In this document: piece after piece, positions 7,965-17,679 of the stretch | How the letters are laid out: every line of letters starts with the position of its first letter | Numbering within the stretch: position 1 is the stretch's first letter | Source: an uncultured Dehalococcoidia bacterium | Lineage (GTDB): Bacteria > Chloroflexota > Dehalococcoidia > Lucifugimonadales > JADFKI01 | Direction: 5' to 3' | DNA: 64,000 nucleotides | Assembly (NCBI GenBank): GCA_958295865.1 | Contig: CATQHF010000005.1 | Location: forward strand, 124,001-188,000 | Program-made: the position numbers and the translations under genes | Notes under the pieces: model-generated | What the model was told of the DNA's origin: nothing | What the model saw: the letters and a program-made list of their open reading frames with translations, nothing else | Databases searched by the model: none

Positions 7965-8948
7965 ATGCCGGACCTGCGCGGACCACAGCATCAGCCCGCT
8001 TTTATGGGCATTCCTACATATCTCCATTCACCGTTTGCGCTGTCGCAGGCTGAGCTTACGGAGATGAAACCCGATGTAGCCGTGATTGGCGCGCCTGTGG
8101 ATATGGGCGTGGTGAACCGTCCGGGGGCGCGCTTCGGGCCGCGCGCCATCAGGCAGGCGGGCTACGCCGGCAGCCCCAATGACATGCTGTATCACATGGA
8201 GTTCGACCTGTATCCCACGCGGCAAGTCAAGGTGGTGGACTTTGGCGACGCGGTGTGTCCGCCAAGCTCACTTGAGCAGAGCCATGAGGCGATTCGGCTG
8301 AAGACTATGCAGGCGCTGCAAGCGGGCGCGATACCGCTCATTCTCGGCGGCGACCACTCCATCACGCTGCCCGGCGCGACAGCCGTCGCGCAGCATCACG
8401 GCTACGGCAGGGTCGGAATGATACACTTCGACGCCCACGCGGACACCGGCCCGGCGGGCTACGGCGGCGTGCTCATTTCGCACTCCAACCCCATGCGCCG
8501 TCTGCTGGAGAGCGGCGCTATTCCCGGAGGCAATTTCATTCAGATAGGGCTGCGCGGCTATTGGCCCGAGCGAGAACTCTTCGACTGGATGCGCGAGCAG
8601 GGGATGCGCTGGCATCTGATGGCGGAGATTGAGCGGCGGGGCTTTGACGCTGTGCTGGAGGACGCCATAAGCGAGGCGCTCGACGGCCCGGAGGTCATAT
8701 ATCTGTCCGTTGATATTGATGTGCTAGACCCCGCATTCGCGCCCGCCACGGGCACGCCCGAACCCGGCGGCTTGACATCCGCGCAGCTGCTCAAGGCGGT
8801 GCGAACCATCGTGTCCTCGGTGGAGCTTGTCGGCGCTGACATCGTGGAGGTCGCGCCTCACTATGAAGGGCCCGCAGCCATCACCGCGGAGGTCGCCAAC
8901 CGCGTCGGCCTGGAGATTGTCAGCGCCCTCGCCCACCGCCAATCCTAA
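7965..8948 (+). CDS. speB: Agmatinase / arginase-family ureohydrolase
   Basis: 327 residues. The two-manganese ureohydrolase signatures are complete: LGGDHSITLPG (around residue 128), IHFDAHADTG (around 157) and SVDIDVLDPAFAPATGTPEPGG near 248. The N-terminus (GIPTYLHSPFAL...GAPVDMG) resembles agmatinases more than arginases. The reaction would be agmatine to putrescine plus urea, with guanidinobutyrase or related amidinohydrolase activity as alternatives. ACGGAGG lies 7 bases upstream of the ATG. It stands alone between the methyltransferase and gyrB. Confidence 0.85.
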   Translation: MPDLRGPQHQPAFMGIPTYLHSPFALSQAELTEMKPDVAVIGAPVDMGVVNRPGARFGPRAIRQAGYAGSPNDMLYHMEFDLYPTRQVKVVDFGDAVCPPSSLEQSHEAIRLKTMQALQAGAIPLILGGDHSITLPGATAVAQHHGYGRVGMIHFDAHADTGPAGYGGVLISHSNPMRRLLESGAIPGGNFIQIGLRGYWPERELFDWMREQGMRWHLMAEIERRGFDAVLEDAISEALDGPEVIYLSVDIDVLDPAFAPATGTPEPGGLTSAQLLKAVRTIVSSVELVGADIVEVAPHYEGPAAITAEVANRVGLEIVSALAHRQS

Positions 8949-9013
8949 CGCTGTCTATCCCACATATTGATGTTGTCTATGCCATTTTCACAGAACATAT
9001 ATCTTTATAATGT

Positions 9014-9042
9014 TTGATTTATGGGACAAAAAATGCTAAAAT
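9014..9042 (+). promoter_or_regulatory. Promoter of gyrB (extended -10)
   Basis: TTGATT (9014-9019), 17-base spacer, TAAAAT (9037-9042) with TGC immediately before it, an extended -10. A second TATAAT at 9006-9011 lacks a good -35. Transcription from here would give an unusually long leader of about 205 bases before the gyrB ATG; I see no riboswitch in it. This is the main content of the 306-base gap 8949-9254. Confidence 0.6.
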
Positions 9043-9251
9043 GAACCCAAAGGATACCTTGCTAAATCCCGCCCTCTGTTGTCCACTTGTAATTGGGGAT
9101 TTATCCCATCGTTGACGCTTTTTTGCGCCCTCGTACCCCGCATTTCGCGTACTTTGAGATGCCACAGCATAGGCGGGTGCGCTCCGTATCCGCGAATACG
9201 CATTACCGGACGATTTCCGGGCTGAGTCTTATACCGAACCTTCAGGAGTGA

Positions 9252-11201
<1,950 letters not shown>

Positions 11202-11225
11202 CGGATACGACCGCAGGACTAAGCG

Positions 11226-11777
11226 ATGACTACCACACAGAAACTAATGACTGCGGATGAACTGCTGGCCATGCCTGACGACGGCTTTCGCTACGAACTC
11301 GTGCGCGGAGAGCTGCGAAAGATAGCGCCCTCAAGCCCCGACCATGGAGAATTCGCCGCGAGGACAACCACCCCCCTCGCCGTGCATGTATTTACAAACA
11401 GGCTTGGCGTAATTTATATCGCCGACACCGGCTTCATGCTGGAGTCCGACCCCGACCATGTGCGCGCGCCCGACGCCGCCTTTGTGCGCCGTGAGCGTGT
11501 GCATCTGGGGCGCGGCAGGCGCGGCTACTTCCCCGGCGCGCCCGATGTGGCGATAGAGGTGATTTCGCCCGGCGACACATATACGGATGTGGATGAAAAG
11601 GTGGGGGATTACCTCGACGCGGGAACGCAAGCCGTCATCGTCATCAACCCCCGCAACCGAACCGCGCGCGTTCACTTCTCTCGCAACGATGTCGTATTGC
11701 TGACCGTTGACGACACGCTGGACATCAGCGGCGTCGTGGAAGGCTGGAGTATGCCGGTGCGGGACATATTCGAGTAG
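11226..11777 (+). CDS. Uma2 family (DUF820) PD-(D/E)XK nuclease-fold protein
   Basis: 183 residues. MTADELLAMPDDGFRYELVRGEL, the start of the fold, is followed by RAPDAAFVRRER and PDVAIEVISPGDTYTDVDEKVGDYL (shown in pieces), the standard Uma2 pattern in which Asp, Glu-Val-Ile-Ser and a Lys form a restriction-endonuclease-like active site. The family is expanded in Cyanobacteria and Chloroflexota; its cellular role is unresolved. It starts 24 bases after gyrB on the same strand and may be read through from it. Confidence 0.88.
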   Translation: MTTTQKLMTADELLAMPDDGFRYELVRGELRKIAPSSPDHGEFAARTTTPLAVHVFTNRLGVIYIADTGFMLESDPDHVRAPDAAFVRRERVHLGRGRRGYFPGAPDVAIEVISPGDTYTDVDEKVGDYLDAGTQAVIVINPRNRTARVHFSRNDVVLLTVDDTLDISGVVEGWSMPVRDIFE

Positions 11778-12024
11778 GGCGGCGCTTCCGGCCGGCGAAC
11801 TGCGCCATCCCCTCCCGCTGCGCCGACGCCGACATGTTCCGGGCCATTGCCTACGGCACAGATCAACCCATTGATTCAAGAGTTGATGCCTTGAATGATG
11901 CAATGATGCGACGACAATGTTGACCGCGTAATTAAGGGTGTTTCATTCGGCAGAAAATGGAAACATCAAGTACGCGGCGAGAAGCCGATATGGTTTATCT
12001 GACCCCGCGCAGACCTGACCTGAC

Positions 12025-12424
12025 CTGACTTATCAGATTTATGCCCATCACCACATGCGATACTTGCCGCTTCAGTGGCGAGTCACCAGTTCGATGCGCT
12101 TCGCATAGGGCTTGCCCAAGGTGGAGTCGTCCAGCGCCAGCAGACCGCCATCGAGGTCAACCATCTCTTGCGTTTCTCGCCACAGCGCCTCCGTGTCGAG
12201 AGGCTGTCGCGTGAGCAGACGAGCGAACGCATCGTGAGATGCAGCCTTGTCTTGTGTGGGCTGACAGCGAGTGGCTTCGGTGCAACTGAAGGCCCTCTCT
12301 GAGCGGCAATCATAAAGTTTATGTAGTCGCAGTCATCGCACTTGGGAGAGTTCATATACTTTACTCGTTACGCACTCGATTTGACTTCTATCATATTCTC
12401 AATAATCCAACCGCGTAAGTCCTA
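12025..12424 (-). pseudogene. Decayed insertion sequence with fragment of an IS701-like transposase
   Basis: On the minus strand, an ATG at 12355 begins MNSPKCDDCDYINFMIAAQ. After a frameshift near 12300 the protein continues FSCTEATRCQPTQDKAASH, then ALWRETQEMVDLDGGLLALD and DSTLGKPYAKRIELVTRH, ending in TGA (12072-12074) where this family expects TGG (W), followed in frame by SGKY. A second shift gives HVVMGINLIS. This is the N-terminal third of an IS701/DDE-type transposase with two frameshifts and one nonsense change. Upstream, GGACTTACGC (plus-strand GCGTAAGTCC, 12413-12422) matches the ends of the MITE-1 elements. Nothing else is recognised in the 684-base gap 11778-12461. Confidence 0.7.
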
Positions 12425-12461
12425 TCCTCTATCACCAAATTTGAACATACCAGCAGATGCT

Positions 12462-13268
12462 CTATTCCGCGAACCAGCGCGCGACATCTATCGTTCGCAT
12501 GAATGCTACATTGGGGAAGGTTTGGATGTACTGAATGAGGCGTTCGAGCATTCGCAGGCGGCCCGGTCTGCCGATGGTGAACGGGTGCATTGTGAGGACG
12601 AACGAGCGTCCGTAGTGGTGCATCCCCTCGAATGCCGCCGACCAAGCGCGATAGACTTGCTCCGGGTCCGCCATCACATTGCGGACGCCAAGCGCGGGCG
12701 AGTAGTTGAAGTACGGCACATCGTCAAGCTCCCAGTGAACCGGCACTTCCACGATGTCGCGCCCGTCGGCGTCCACTTTGTAGGGTATGTCGTTGCCCAT
12801 CAGACTGGAGTCATAGACGAAGCCGCGCTCTGCCAGCAAAGCGAGCGAGTCCTCGCTCAGCTCCCAGCTTGGCGAGCGATAGCCAAGCGGCTTTTCGCCG
12901 GTGATGCGTTCCAGTATGCCGATGCCCTTGTCCAGCACGGCGGCTTCTTGCTCGCGCGTCAGCGTCGCCGGCGGCTCGTGCATGTAGCCGTGATGCCCGA
13001 TCTCGTGGCCTCGCCGCCGTATGTCCCGCACCAGATCCTCGTGCGTCTCGGCGACATAGCCGGGGATGTAGAAGCTCGCCTTGATGCCGTAGTCGTCCAG
13101 CAGGTCGAGGATGCGCGGCGTCGCGACGCTTGGGCCGTACTCGCGCATGGACATGAAGCTGGGCAGCCGCGCGCTGTCCGGGTTCTGGTTGATTGCGCCG
13201 GATACGCCATCGACATCGAAGCTCAGCATGACTACGCAGCGCAGCTCGTCAGGCCATATTCCGCTCAT
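12462..13268 (-). CDS. Polysaccharide deacetylase family protein (NodB domain, HpPgdA/PuuE-like)
   Basis: 268 residues from the ATG at 13268, which has AAGGAGG 6 bases upstream; the longer open frame to 13394 has no such site. Motifs: MLSFDVDG (metal-binding Asp pair), RRGHEIGHHGYMHEPP (metal-binding His residues), GYRSPSWELS, and a C-terminal FVLTMHPFTIGRPGR. This arrangement resembles the Helicobacter PgdA and allantoinase PuuE branch, a circularly permuted deacetylase group acting on peptidoglycan or small amides, so the substrate is not certain. No signal peptide is seen, favouring a cytoplasmic small-molecule amidase. Confidence 0.82.
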   Translation of the reverse strand: MSGIWPDELRCVVMLSFDVDGVSGAINQNPDSARLPSFMSMREYGPSVATPRILDLLDDYGIKASFYIPGYVAETHEDLVRDIRRRGHEIGHHGYMHEPPATLTREQEAAVLDKGIGILERITGEKPLGYRSPSWELSEDSLALLAERGFVYDSSLMGNDIPYKVDADGRDIVEVPVHWELDDVPYFNYSPALGVRNVMADPEQVYRAWSAAFEGMHHYGRSFVLTMHPFTIGRPGRLRMLERLIQYIQTFPNVAFMRTIDVARWFAE

Positions 13269-13470
13269 AATGCGCCTCCTTGTGGATATAGTCGCAGGGT
13301 GCGCGTGGCATGTTTGAACCTTGCCACTCTTTCGCGTTAGCATGATACACGGCGGCGGCGCGGATTGCCCGCGCGCTTGTCCCCTTTCCCTCACGGGAGA
13401 AGGTCAGGCATGCCCCGGAGATAGCCCGAAACCTGCCCTTGGGTGAAAATCGCGCTGCGGGAGAACCTAG

Positions 13471-14601
13471 ATGGAAATAGCAGTCGGCGTTCTAGTCGGC
13501 GTAACGCTTCTGCTGGCGGCTGCCATTGCCTACGGCGTACACCTCTCTAACCTCATACGCGACAGCAGCCTATTGTCGCGCCACACGCCGCCGCCCTTCG
13601 ACTTGATTGCCAGCAGCGACGGCGACGAGCGCATCACCTTGCGCGCAGCGAGCGATGCGGCAGGCGCGATGGACTTGCGGCACGACGGCGTCTTCGGCAT
13701 CATCACCGCCGACGGCTACGGACAGGTGGGGGACATCCTGGAGCGGGGCGATGGATATACAGTCCGCGAGTACACGCCCTTGACGGCGAGGATACGCGCG
13801 GCTGAGCCTGCGCGCCTTGACATCTACGCCTACCCCGACAATCCGCAGACCGCGCACGGCATCGCCTACGACGAGGTTCGCTACCAGTCTGAGCTAGGCG
13901 AATGCCCCGCATGGTTCATCCCCGGCAAGGGCAGCACCTGGGTCGTCTTCGCGCACGGGCGCGGCGCTCACCCTGACGAGGCGCTGCGTATCATCCCCGC
14001 ACTCGCGGAAGCGGGCTTGCCCACGCTCGCCATCACCTATCGCAACGACGAGGGCGCGCCCAGAAGCCACGACCGCTGGCACTGGCTCGGCATGACCGAA
14101 TGGCGCGATATGGAGGCAGCCGCGCAGTACGCGCTGAACAACGGCGCGGAGCGCATAGTCCTCTACGGATACAGCATGGGCGGCGGCATGTGCCTGAAGA
14201 TGCTCTATGAGTCGGAGCTTGCGGGCAAGGTGCGCGGCGTGGTGATGGACTCGCCGCTGCTGGACTTTCGCGCAACGCTGGAGTACGGCGCAAGGATAAG
14301 GGGCTACCCAAGCTTCATCATACCTTACGCCAGGGCATTCGCCGGCCTGCGCTTCGGCATAGACTGGGAGCGGATGAACTACCTGAGGCGGGCGGCGGAG
14401 CTGCAAGCGCCCATCCTGCTGCTTCATGGGGAGGCGGACAGTCTGGTGCCGCCGCACACGAGCCGCGCCCTGATGCGCGCCCGCCCGGACATCGTGCGCT
14501 ATGTCGGCTTCGAGGGCGTGGAGCACGCGCGCTCATGGAACGGCGACAGGCGGAGGTATGAGGCGGCGGTGCGCGCCTTCCTGCAAGATGTAGTTCCCTA
14601 G
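13471..14601 (+). CDS. Membrane-anchored alpha/beta hydrolase
   Basis: 376 residues. One N-terminal hydrophobic helix (about residues 4-24), then a divergent domain of about 130 residues and an alpha/beta hydrolase core. The oxyanion region is VFAHGRGAH, the nucleophile elbow GYSMGGG (Ser), the acid probably Asp in HGEADSLVPPH, and the His in GVEHARSW. The family contains esterases, lipases and peptidases; the substrate cannot be assigned. It is divergently oriented to the deacetylase and convergent with proS (12-base gap). Confidence 0.85.
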   Translation: MEIAVGVLVGVTLLLAAAIAYGVHLSNLIRDSSLLSRHTPPPFDLIASSDGDERITLRAASDAAGAMDLRHDGVFGIITADGYGQVGDILERGDGYTVREYTPLTARIRAAEPARLDIYAYPDNPQTAHGIAYDEVRYQSELGECPAWFIPGKGSTWVVFAHGRGAHPDEALRIIPALAEAGLPTLAITYRNDEGAPRSHDRWHWLGMTEWRDMEAAAQYALNNGAERIVLYGYSMGGGMCLKMLYESELAGKVRGVVMDSPLLDFRATLEYGARIRGYPSFIIPYARAFAGLRFGIDWERMNYLRRAAELQAPILLLHGEADSLVPPHTSRALMRARPDIVRYVGFEGVEHARSWNGDRRRYEAAVRAFLQDVVP

Positions 14602-14613
14602 CCGCCAGCAGGG

Positions 14614-16314
14614 TCAGCCCGCAAGCATCGCCTTGACCCTGGCGACCACCTCGCTCGCGGCAACCGACTCGGCGTCAGGCGAGGAACGCCGCTTCACCTC
14701 TACCACATCCTCGCGGATGTTGCGTAGGCTGACGACTAGGCGAATCGGCAAGCCAATGAGGTCGGCGTCGTTGAACTTGACGCCAGCCGACTCGTTGCGG
14801 TCGTCCAGCAGCACATCCACCCCGGCATCCAGCAGTTCGCCGTACAGGGCTTCGGCTGCCGACGCTACGCTGTCGTTCTGCATGTTGAGCGCCACCAGCG
14901 ACACATCGTAGGGCGCGATGCCTGCGGGCAAGGCTATCCCACGCTCATCGTGGTTCTGCTCGATGGCAGCGCCCAGCAGCCGCCCGACGCCGATGCCGTA
15001 GCAGCCCATCTGAATAGGGTGCGCCGCGCCGTTTTCGTCGGGATAATGAGCGTCCAGCACATCGCTGTACCGCGTTCCCAGCTTGAATATATGCCCCACC
15101 TCGATGCCGCGCCGCACCGTGAGCGCCGCGCCGCAGCTTTGGCATGCGTACCCTTCCTGCGCCAGCGCGATGTCGGCGACGATGTCAGCCTCAAAGTCCC
15201 GATGGTGGTTGGCGTTCCGCAGGTGGTAGTCGTCTTTGTTCGCGCCCGCGACAAAGTTGGAACCCATATCAACGGAATCGTCGGCGATGACCTTCACGCC
15301 GTCCAGGTGGACGGGGGAGGCGGAGCCGGCGGCAATGCCGCGCGCGCGCACCTCTTCCGGCGTGGCAAGCCGCAAGTCGGGCGCGCCTCCGAGCGCATTC
15401 GAGAGCTTCACTTCGTTCACTTCGAGGTCGCCGCGAATGACCACGAACAGCAACTCGCCCGAAGCGACGTAGAACACCGCCTTCAGCGTCTTGCTCGCTG
15501 GCACATCGAGATATTCGCAAAGCTCGTCGATCGTCTTGACGCCGGGCGTGTGCGCTTCTTCAAGGGGCAAGAGCGGCTCGGCGTCCTGTTGCGGCTTGAC
15601 GAACACCGCCTTTTCCGCGTTGGCGGCATAATCGGCTGACGGGCAGAGCATGATGGTGTCCTCGCCCGCGTCCGCGACTAGAATGAACTCGCTGGAGTCT
15701 TTGCCGCCGATAGCGCCGCTGTCCGCCTCCACTTCTATGGTCTGCAAGCCGCAGCGACTGAATATATTCCGATACGCTTGCGCCATCGCCTCGTAGCTGG
15801 CATCGAGTCCGGCGGCATCGACGTCGAAGCTGTAAGCGTCCTTCATGTCGAACTCGCGCACTCGGATCAAGCCGCCACGCGGTCGCGGCTCATCGCGGAA
15901 CTTTGTTTGAATCTGGTAGATGATGAGGGGCAGGTCGCGGTAGCTGTTGACATTCGCCTTGACCATGTAGGTCAGCAGCTCTTCATGGGTGGGCGCAAGC
16001 ACGAGCGGACGCTCGCGGCGGTCGCGCAGCTTGAAGAGCTCGCTGCCCATTGCCGCGCTGCGCCCGGACTCGTCCCAGAGTTCTTGCGGCTGCAACGCGG
16101 ACATCTGCACTTCCTGACCGCCCGCAGCGTCTATCTCTTCGCGGATTATGCGCTCAATCTTGCGTAGAGCGCGCAGCGCTAGGGGCATGTAGCTGTACAC
16201 CCCGGACGATACTTGATAAATCATGCCCGCGCGCAGCATAAGCCGGTGGCTTGCGAGCTCGGCCTCGGCCGGCTCTTGCCGCAGCGTCTTCCCAAACATC
16301 CTGGACATTCGCAT
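14614..16314 (-). CDS. proS: Prolyl-tRNA synthetase, bacterial type with editing domain
   Basis: 566 residues, full length for bacterial class II ProRS. N-terminus MRMSRMFGKTLRQEP, motif 1 region with GVYSYMPLALRALRKIERII, motif 2 TKFRDEPRPRGGLIRVREF, an inserted YbaK-like editing domain (about 225-385) that removes misacylated Ala, motif 3 GCYGIGVGRLLGA, and a C-terminal anticodon-binding domain. It charges tRNA-Pro in the cytoplasm. It is the last gene of the long minus-strand run beginning at rpsB, but a 194-base gap containing a dispersed repeat separates it from ispG, so it may have its own promoter. Confidence 0.95.
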   Translation of the reverse strand: MRMSRMFGKTLRQEPAEAELASHRLMLRAGMIYQVSSGVYSYMPLALRALRKIERIIREEIDAAGGQEVQMSALQPQELWDESGRSAAMGSELFKLRDRRERPLVLAPTHEELLTYMVKANVNSYRDLPLIIYQIQTKFRDEPRPRGGLIRVREFDMKDAYSFDVDAAGLDASYEAMAQAYRNIFSRCGLQTIEVEADSGAIGGKDSSEFILVADAGEDTIMLCPSADYAANAEKAVFVKPQQDAEPLLPLEEAHTPGVKTIDELCEYLDVPASKTLKAVFYVASGELLFVVIRGDLEVNEVKLSNALGGAPDLRLATPEEVRARGIAAGSASPVHLDGVKVIADDSVDMGSNFVAGANKDDYHLRNANHHRDFEADIVADIALAQEGYACQSCGAALTVRRGIEVGHIFKLGTRYSDVLDAHYPDENGAAHPIQMGCYGIGVGRLLGAAIEQNHDERGIALPAGIAPYDVSLVALNMQNDSVASAAEALYGELLDAGVDVLLDDRNESAGVKFNDADLIGLPIRLVVSLRNIREDVVEVKRRSSPDAESVAASEVVARVKAMLAG

Positions 16315-16430
16315 CGGTTATAACCTGCTTTTCAAGATAATGCGGACGGGAGAAATAGCCTGTCCGTCATTGTTAGAATCTATCTCATAGGTGGCAGCGT
16401 TTCCTTTTGGGCGGTTCCGGCGCTCTATCA

Positions 16431-16462
16431 CACTGGATTCCTGCTTTCGCAGGAATGACGGG
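16431..16462. repeat. Dispersed palindromic repeat, short copy
   Basis: ACTGGATTCCTGCTTTCGCA followed by GGAATGACGGG, matching the cores at 2172 and 51202. It lies between ispG and proS and could form a small hairpin in the transcript. Confidence 0.75.
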
Positions 16463-16508
16463 ATGGAAGGTCAAGATGTCCACAGAACCTAGACGATCTC
16501 AATGCCTT

Positions 16509-17660
16509 TTATCCTAGGGTGACCGCTGTCATCTCGGACTCGACTTGCTTTACTTCTTCCATTAGGGCGTGGAGCATGTCTGCCTCGTCCACGATTCTAG
16601 CCTTCTTGCCTTTGCGGAAGATGATGGCGCGGCCGGCGCCGGCGGCGATGCCGACGTCGGCGTCCTTCGCTTCGCCGGGTCCGTTCACTTCGCAGCCCAT
16701 GACTGCCACCTTGATGGGCGTCTTGATGCGCCTCAGCAGCTCATCGACATCGTTGGCGAGCGCGCGCACATCTACATCAGCCCTGCCGCAACTCGGACAC
16801 GCCACCAGCGTCGTGCCTTCCTTGCGGAGTTCCAGCGCCTTCAAAATCTCCATACCCGTGTATATCTCTTCGCGCGGATCATCGCTCAGCGACACGCGGA
16901 TAGTGTCGCCAATACCCTGATACAGCAGCATGCCCAGCCCGATTGCGCTGCGGATGCTGCCCGCCTTTGCCGTGCCTGCCTCCGTTATGCCCAGGTGGAA
17001 CGGATACGGCACCATCTTGGCAAGCCGCTTGTACGCCTCCACGGTGGTGTCTATGTCGAATGCTTTCAGCGAAATCTTGATGAGGTCGAAGTCGAGGTCT
17101 TCGAGGATGCCAATCTCCCACAGGCCGGTCTCTACCATGTGATCGACTACCGTGTACTCGCCCTGGGACGCCTCGTCTGCCTTGGGCAGCATATTCACGC
17201 CGTCGGTGTGGCGTGAAAGCCCGCGCGTCATGCCAATCCCGCCCACAGGCGGCAGGCTGCCGAAGTTCACGCCGATGCGAATAGGCACTTGCCGCGCCTT
17301 AGCCTCGAGCACTACGGCTTCGACCTTCTCGCGGTCGCGGATGTTGCCGGGGTTCAGCCTGAGGCAGTCAACGCCGCTCTTGAGCGATTCCAGCGCAAGT
17401 TGATAGTGGAAGTGAATATCGGCGATGAGCGGAATGTTTATCTGCTTTTTGATGGCGGCGAGCGCCTTTGCCGCCTCCATGTCGGGGACGGCGCAGCGAA
17501 TAATCTCCCCGCCCGCGTCCTCTACTTCACGAATTTGCCGCACAGTGGCGGCGACATCGCGCGTATCCGTCTTGGTCATAGACTGCACGCTGATGGGCGC
17601 GTCGCCGCCAACCTTGACATCGCCGACATATATGGGCTTGGTCACCCGTCGCTTGTGCAT
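16509..17660 (-). CDS. ispG: 4-hydroxy-3-methylbut-2-enyl diphosphate synthase (MEP pathway)
   Basis: 383 residues. The TIM-barrel N-terminal part (PISVQSMTKTDTRDV, LRLNPGNI, GVNFGSLP) and C-terminal [4Fe-4S] part (ACPSCGRADVD and MGCEVNGPGEAKDADVGIA) supply the three cluster cysteines. It converts MEcPP to HMBPP. Length and motifs match the standard short bacterial form. Start chosen by GGAGC 8 bases upstream. It follows rseP by 19 bases, and dxr of the same pathway lies two genes upstream, so isoprenoid synthesis is clustered here. Confidence 0.95.
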   Translation of the reverse strand: MHKRRVTKPIYVGDVKVGGDAPISVQSMTKTDTRDVAATVRQIREVEDAGGEIIRCAVPDMEAAKALAAIKKQINIPLIADIHFHYQLALESLKSGVDCLRLNPGNIRDREKVEAVVLEAKARQVPIRIGVNFGSLPPVGGIGMTRGLSRHTDGVNMLPKADEASQGEYTVVDHMVETGLWEIGILEDLDFDLIKISLKAFDIDTTVEAYKRLAKMVPYPFHLGITEAGTAKAGSIRSAIGLGMLLYQGIGDTIRVSLSDDPREEIYTGMEILKALELRKEGTTLVACPSCGRADVDVRALANDVDELLRRIKTPIKVAVMGCEVNGPGEAKDADVGIAAGAGRAIIFRKGKKARIVDEADMLHALMEEVKQVESEMTAVTLG

Positions 17661-17679
17661 GGGCGCTGCTCCAAATCCG

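Noticed and set aside
9070-9110. TTGTCCACT near gyrB as a DnaA box and replication origin
   Set aside because: It is a single poor match (7 of 9), there is no cluster of boxes, and dnaA/dnaN are absent from the window.
12462-13394. Longer form of the polysaccharide deacetylase starting at 13394
   Set aside because: The ATG at 13268 has an excellent ribosome-binding site and starts just before the conserved domain; the extra 42 residues are Arg/Ser-rich.
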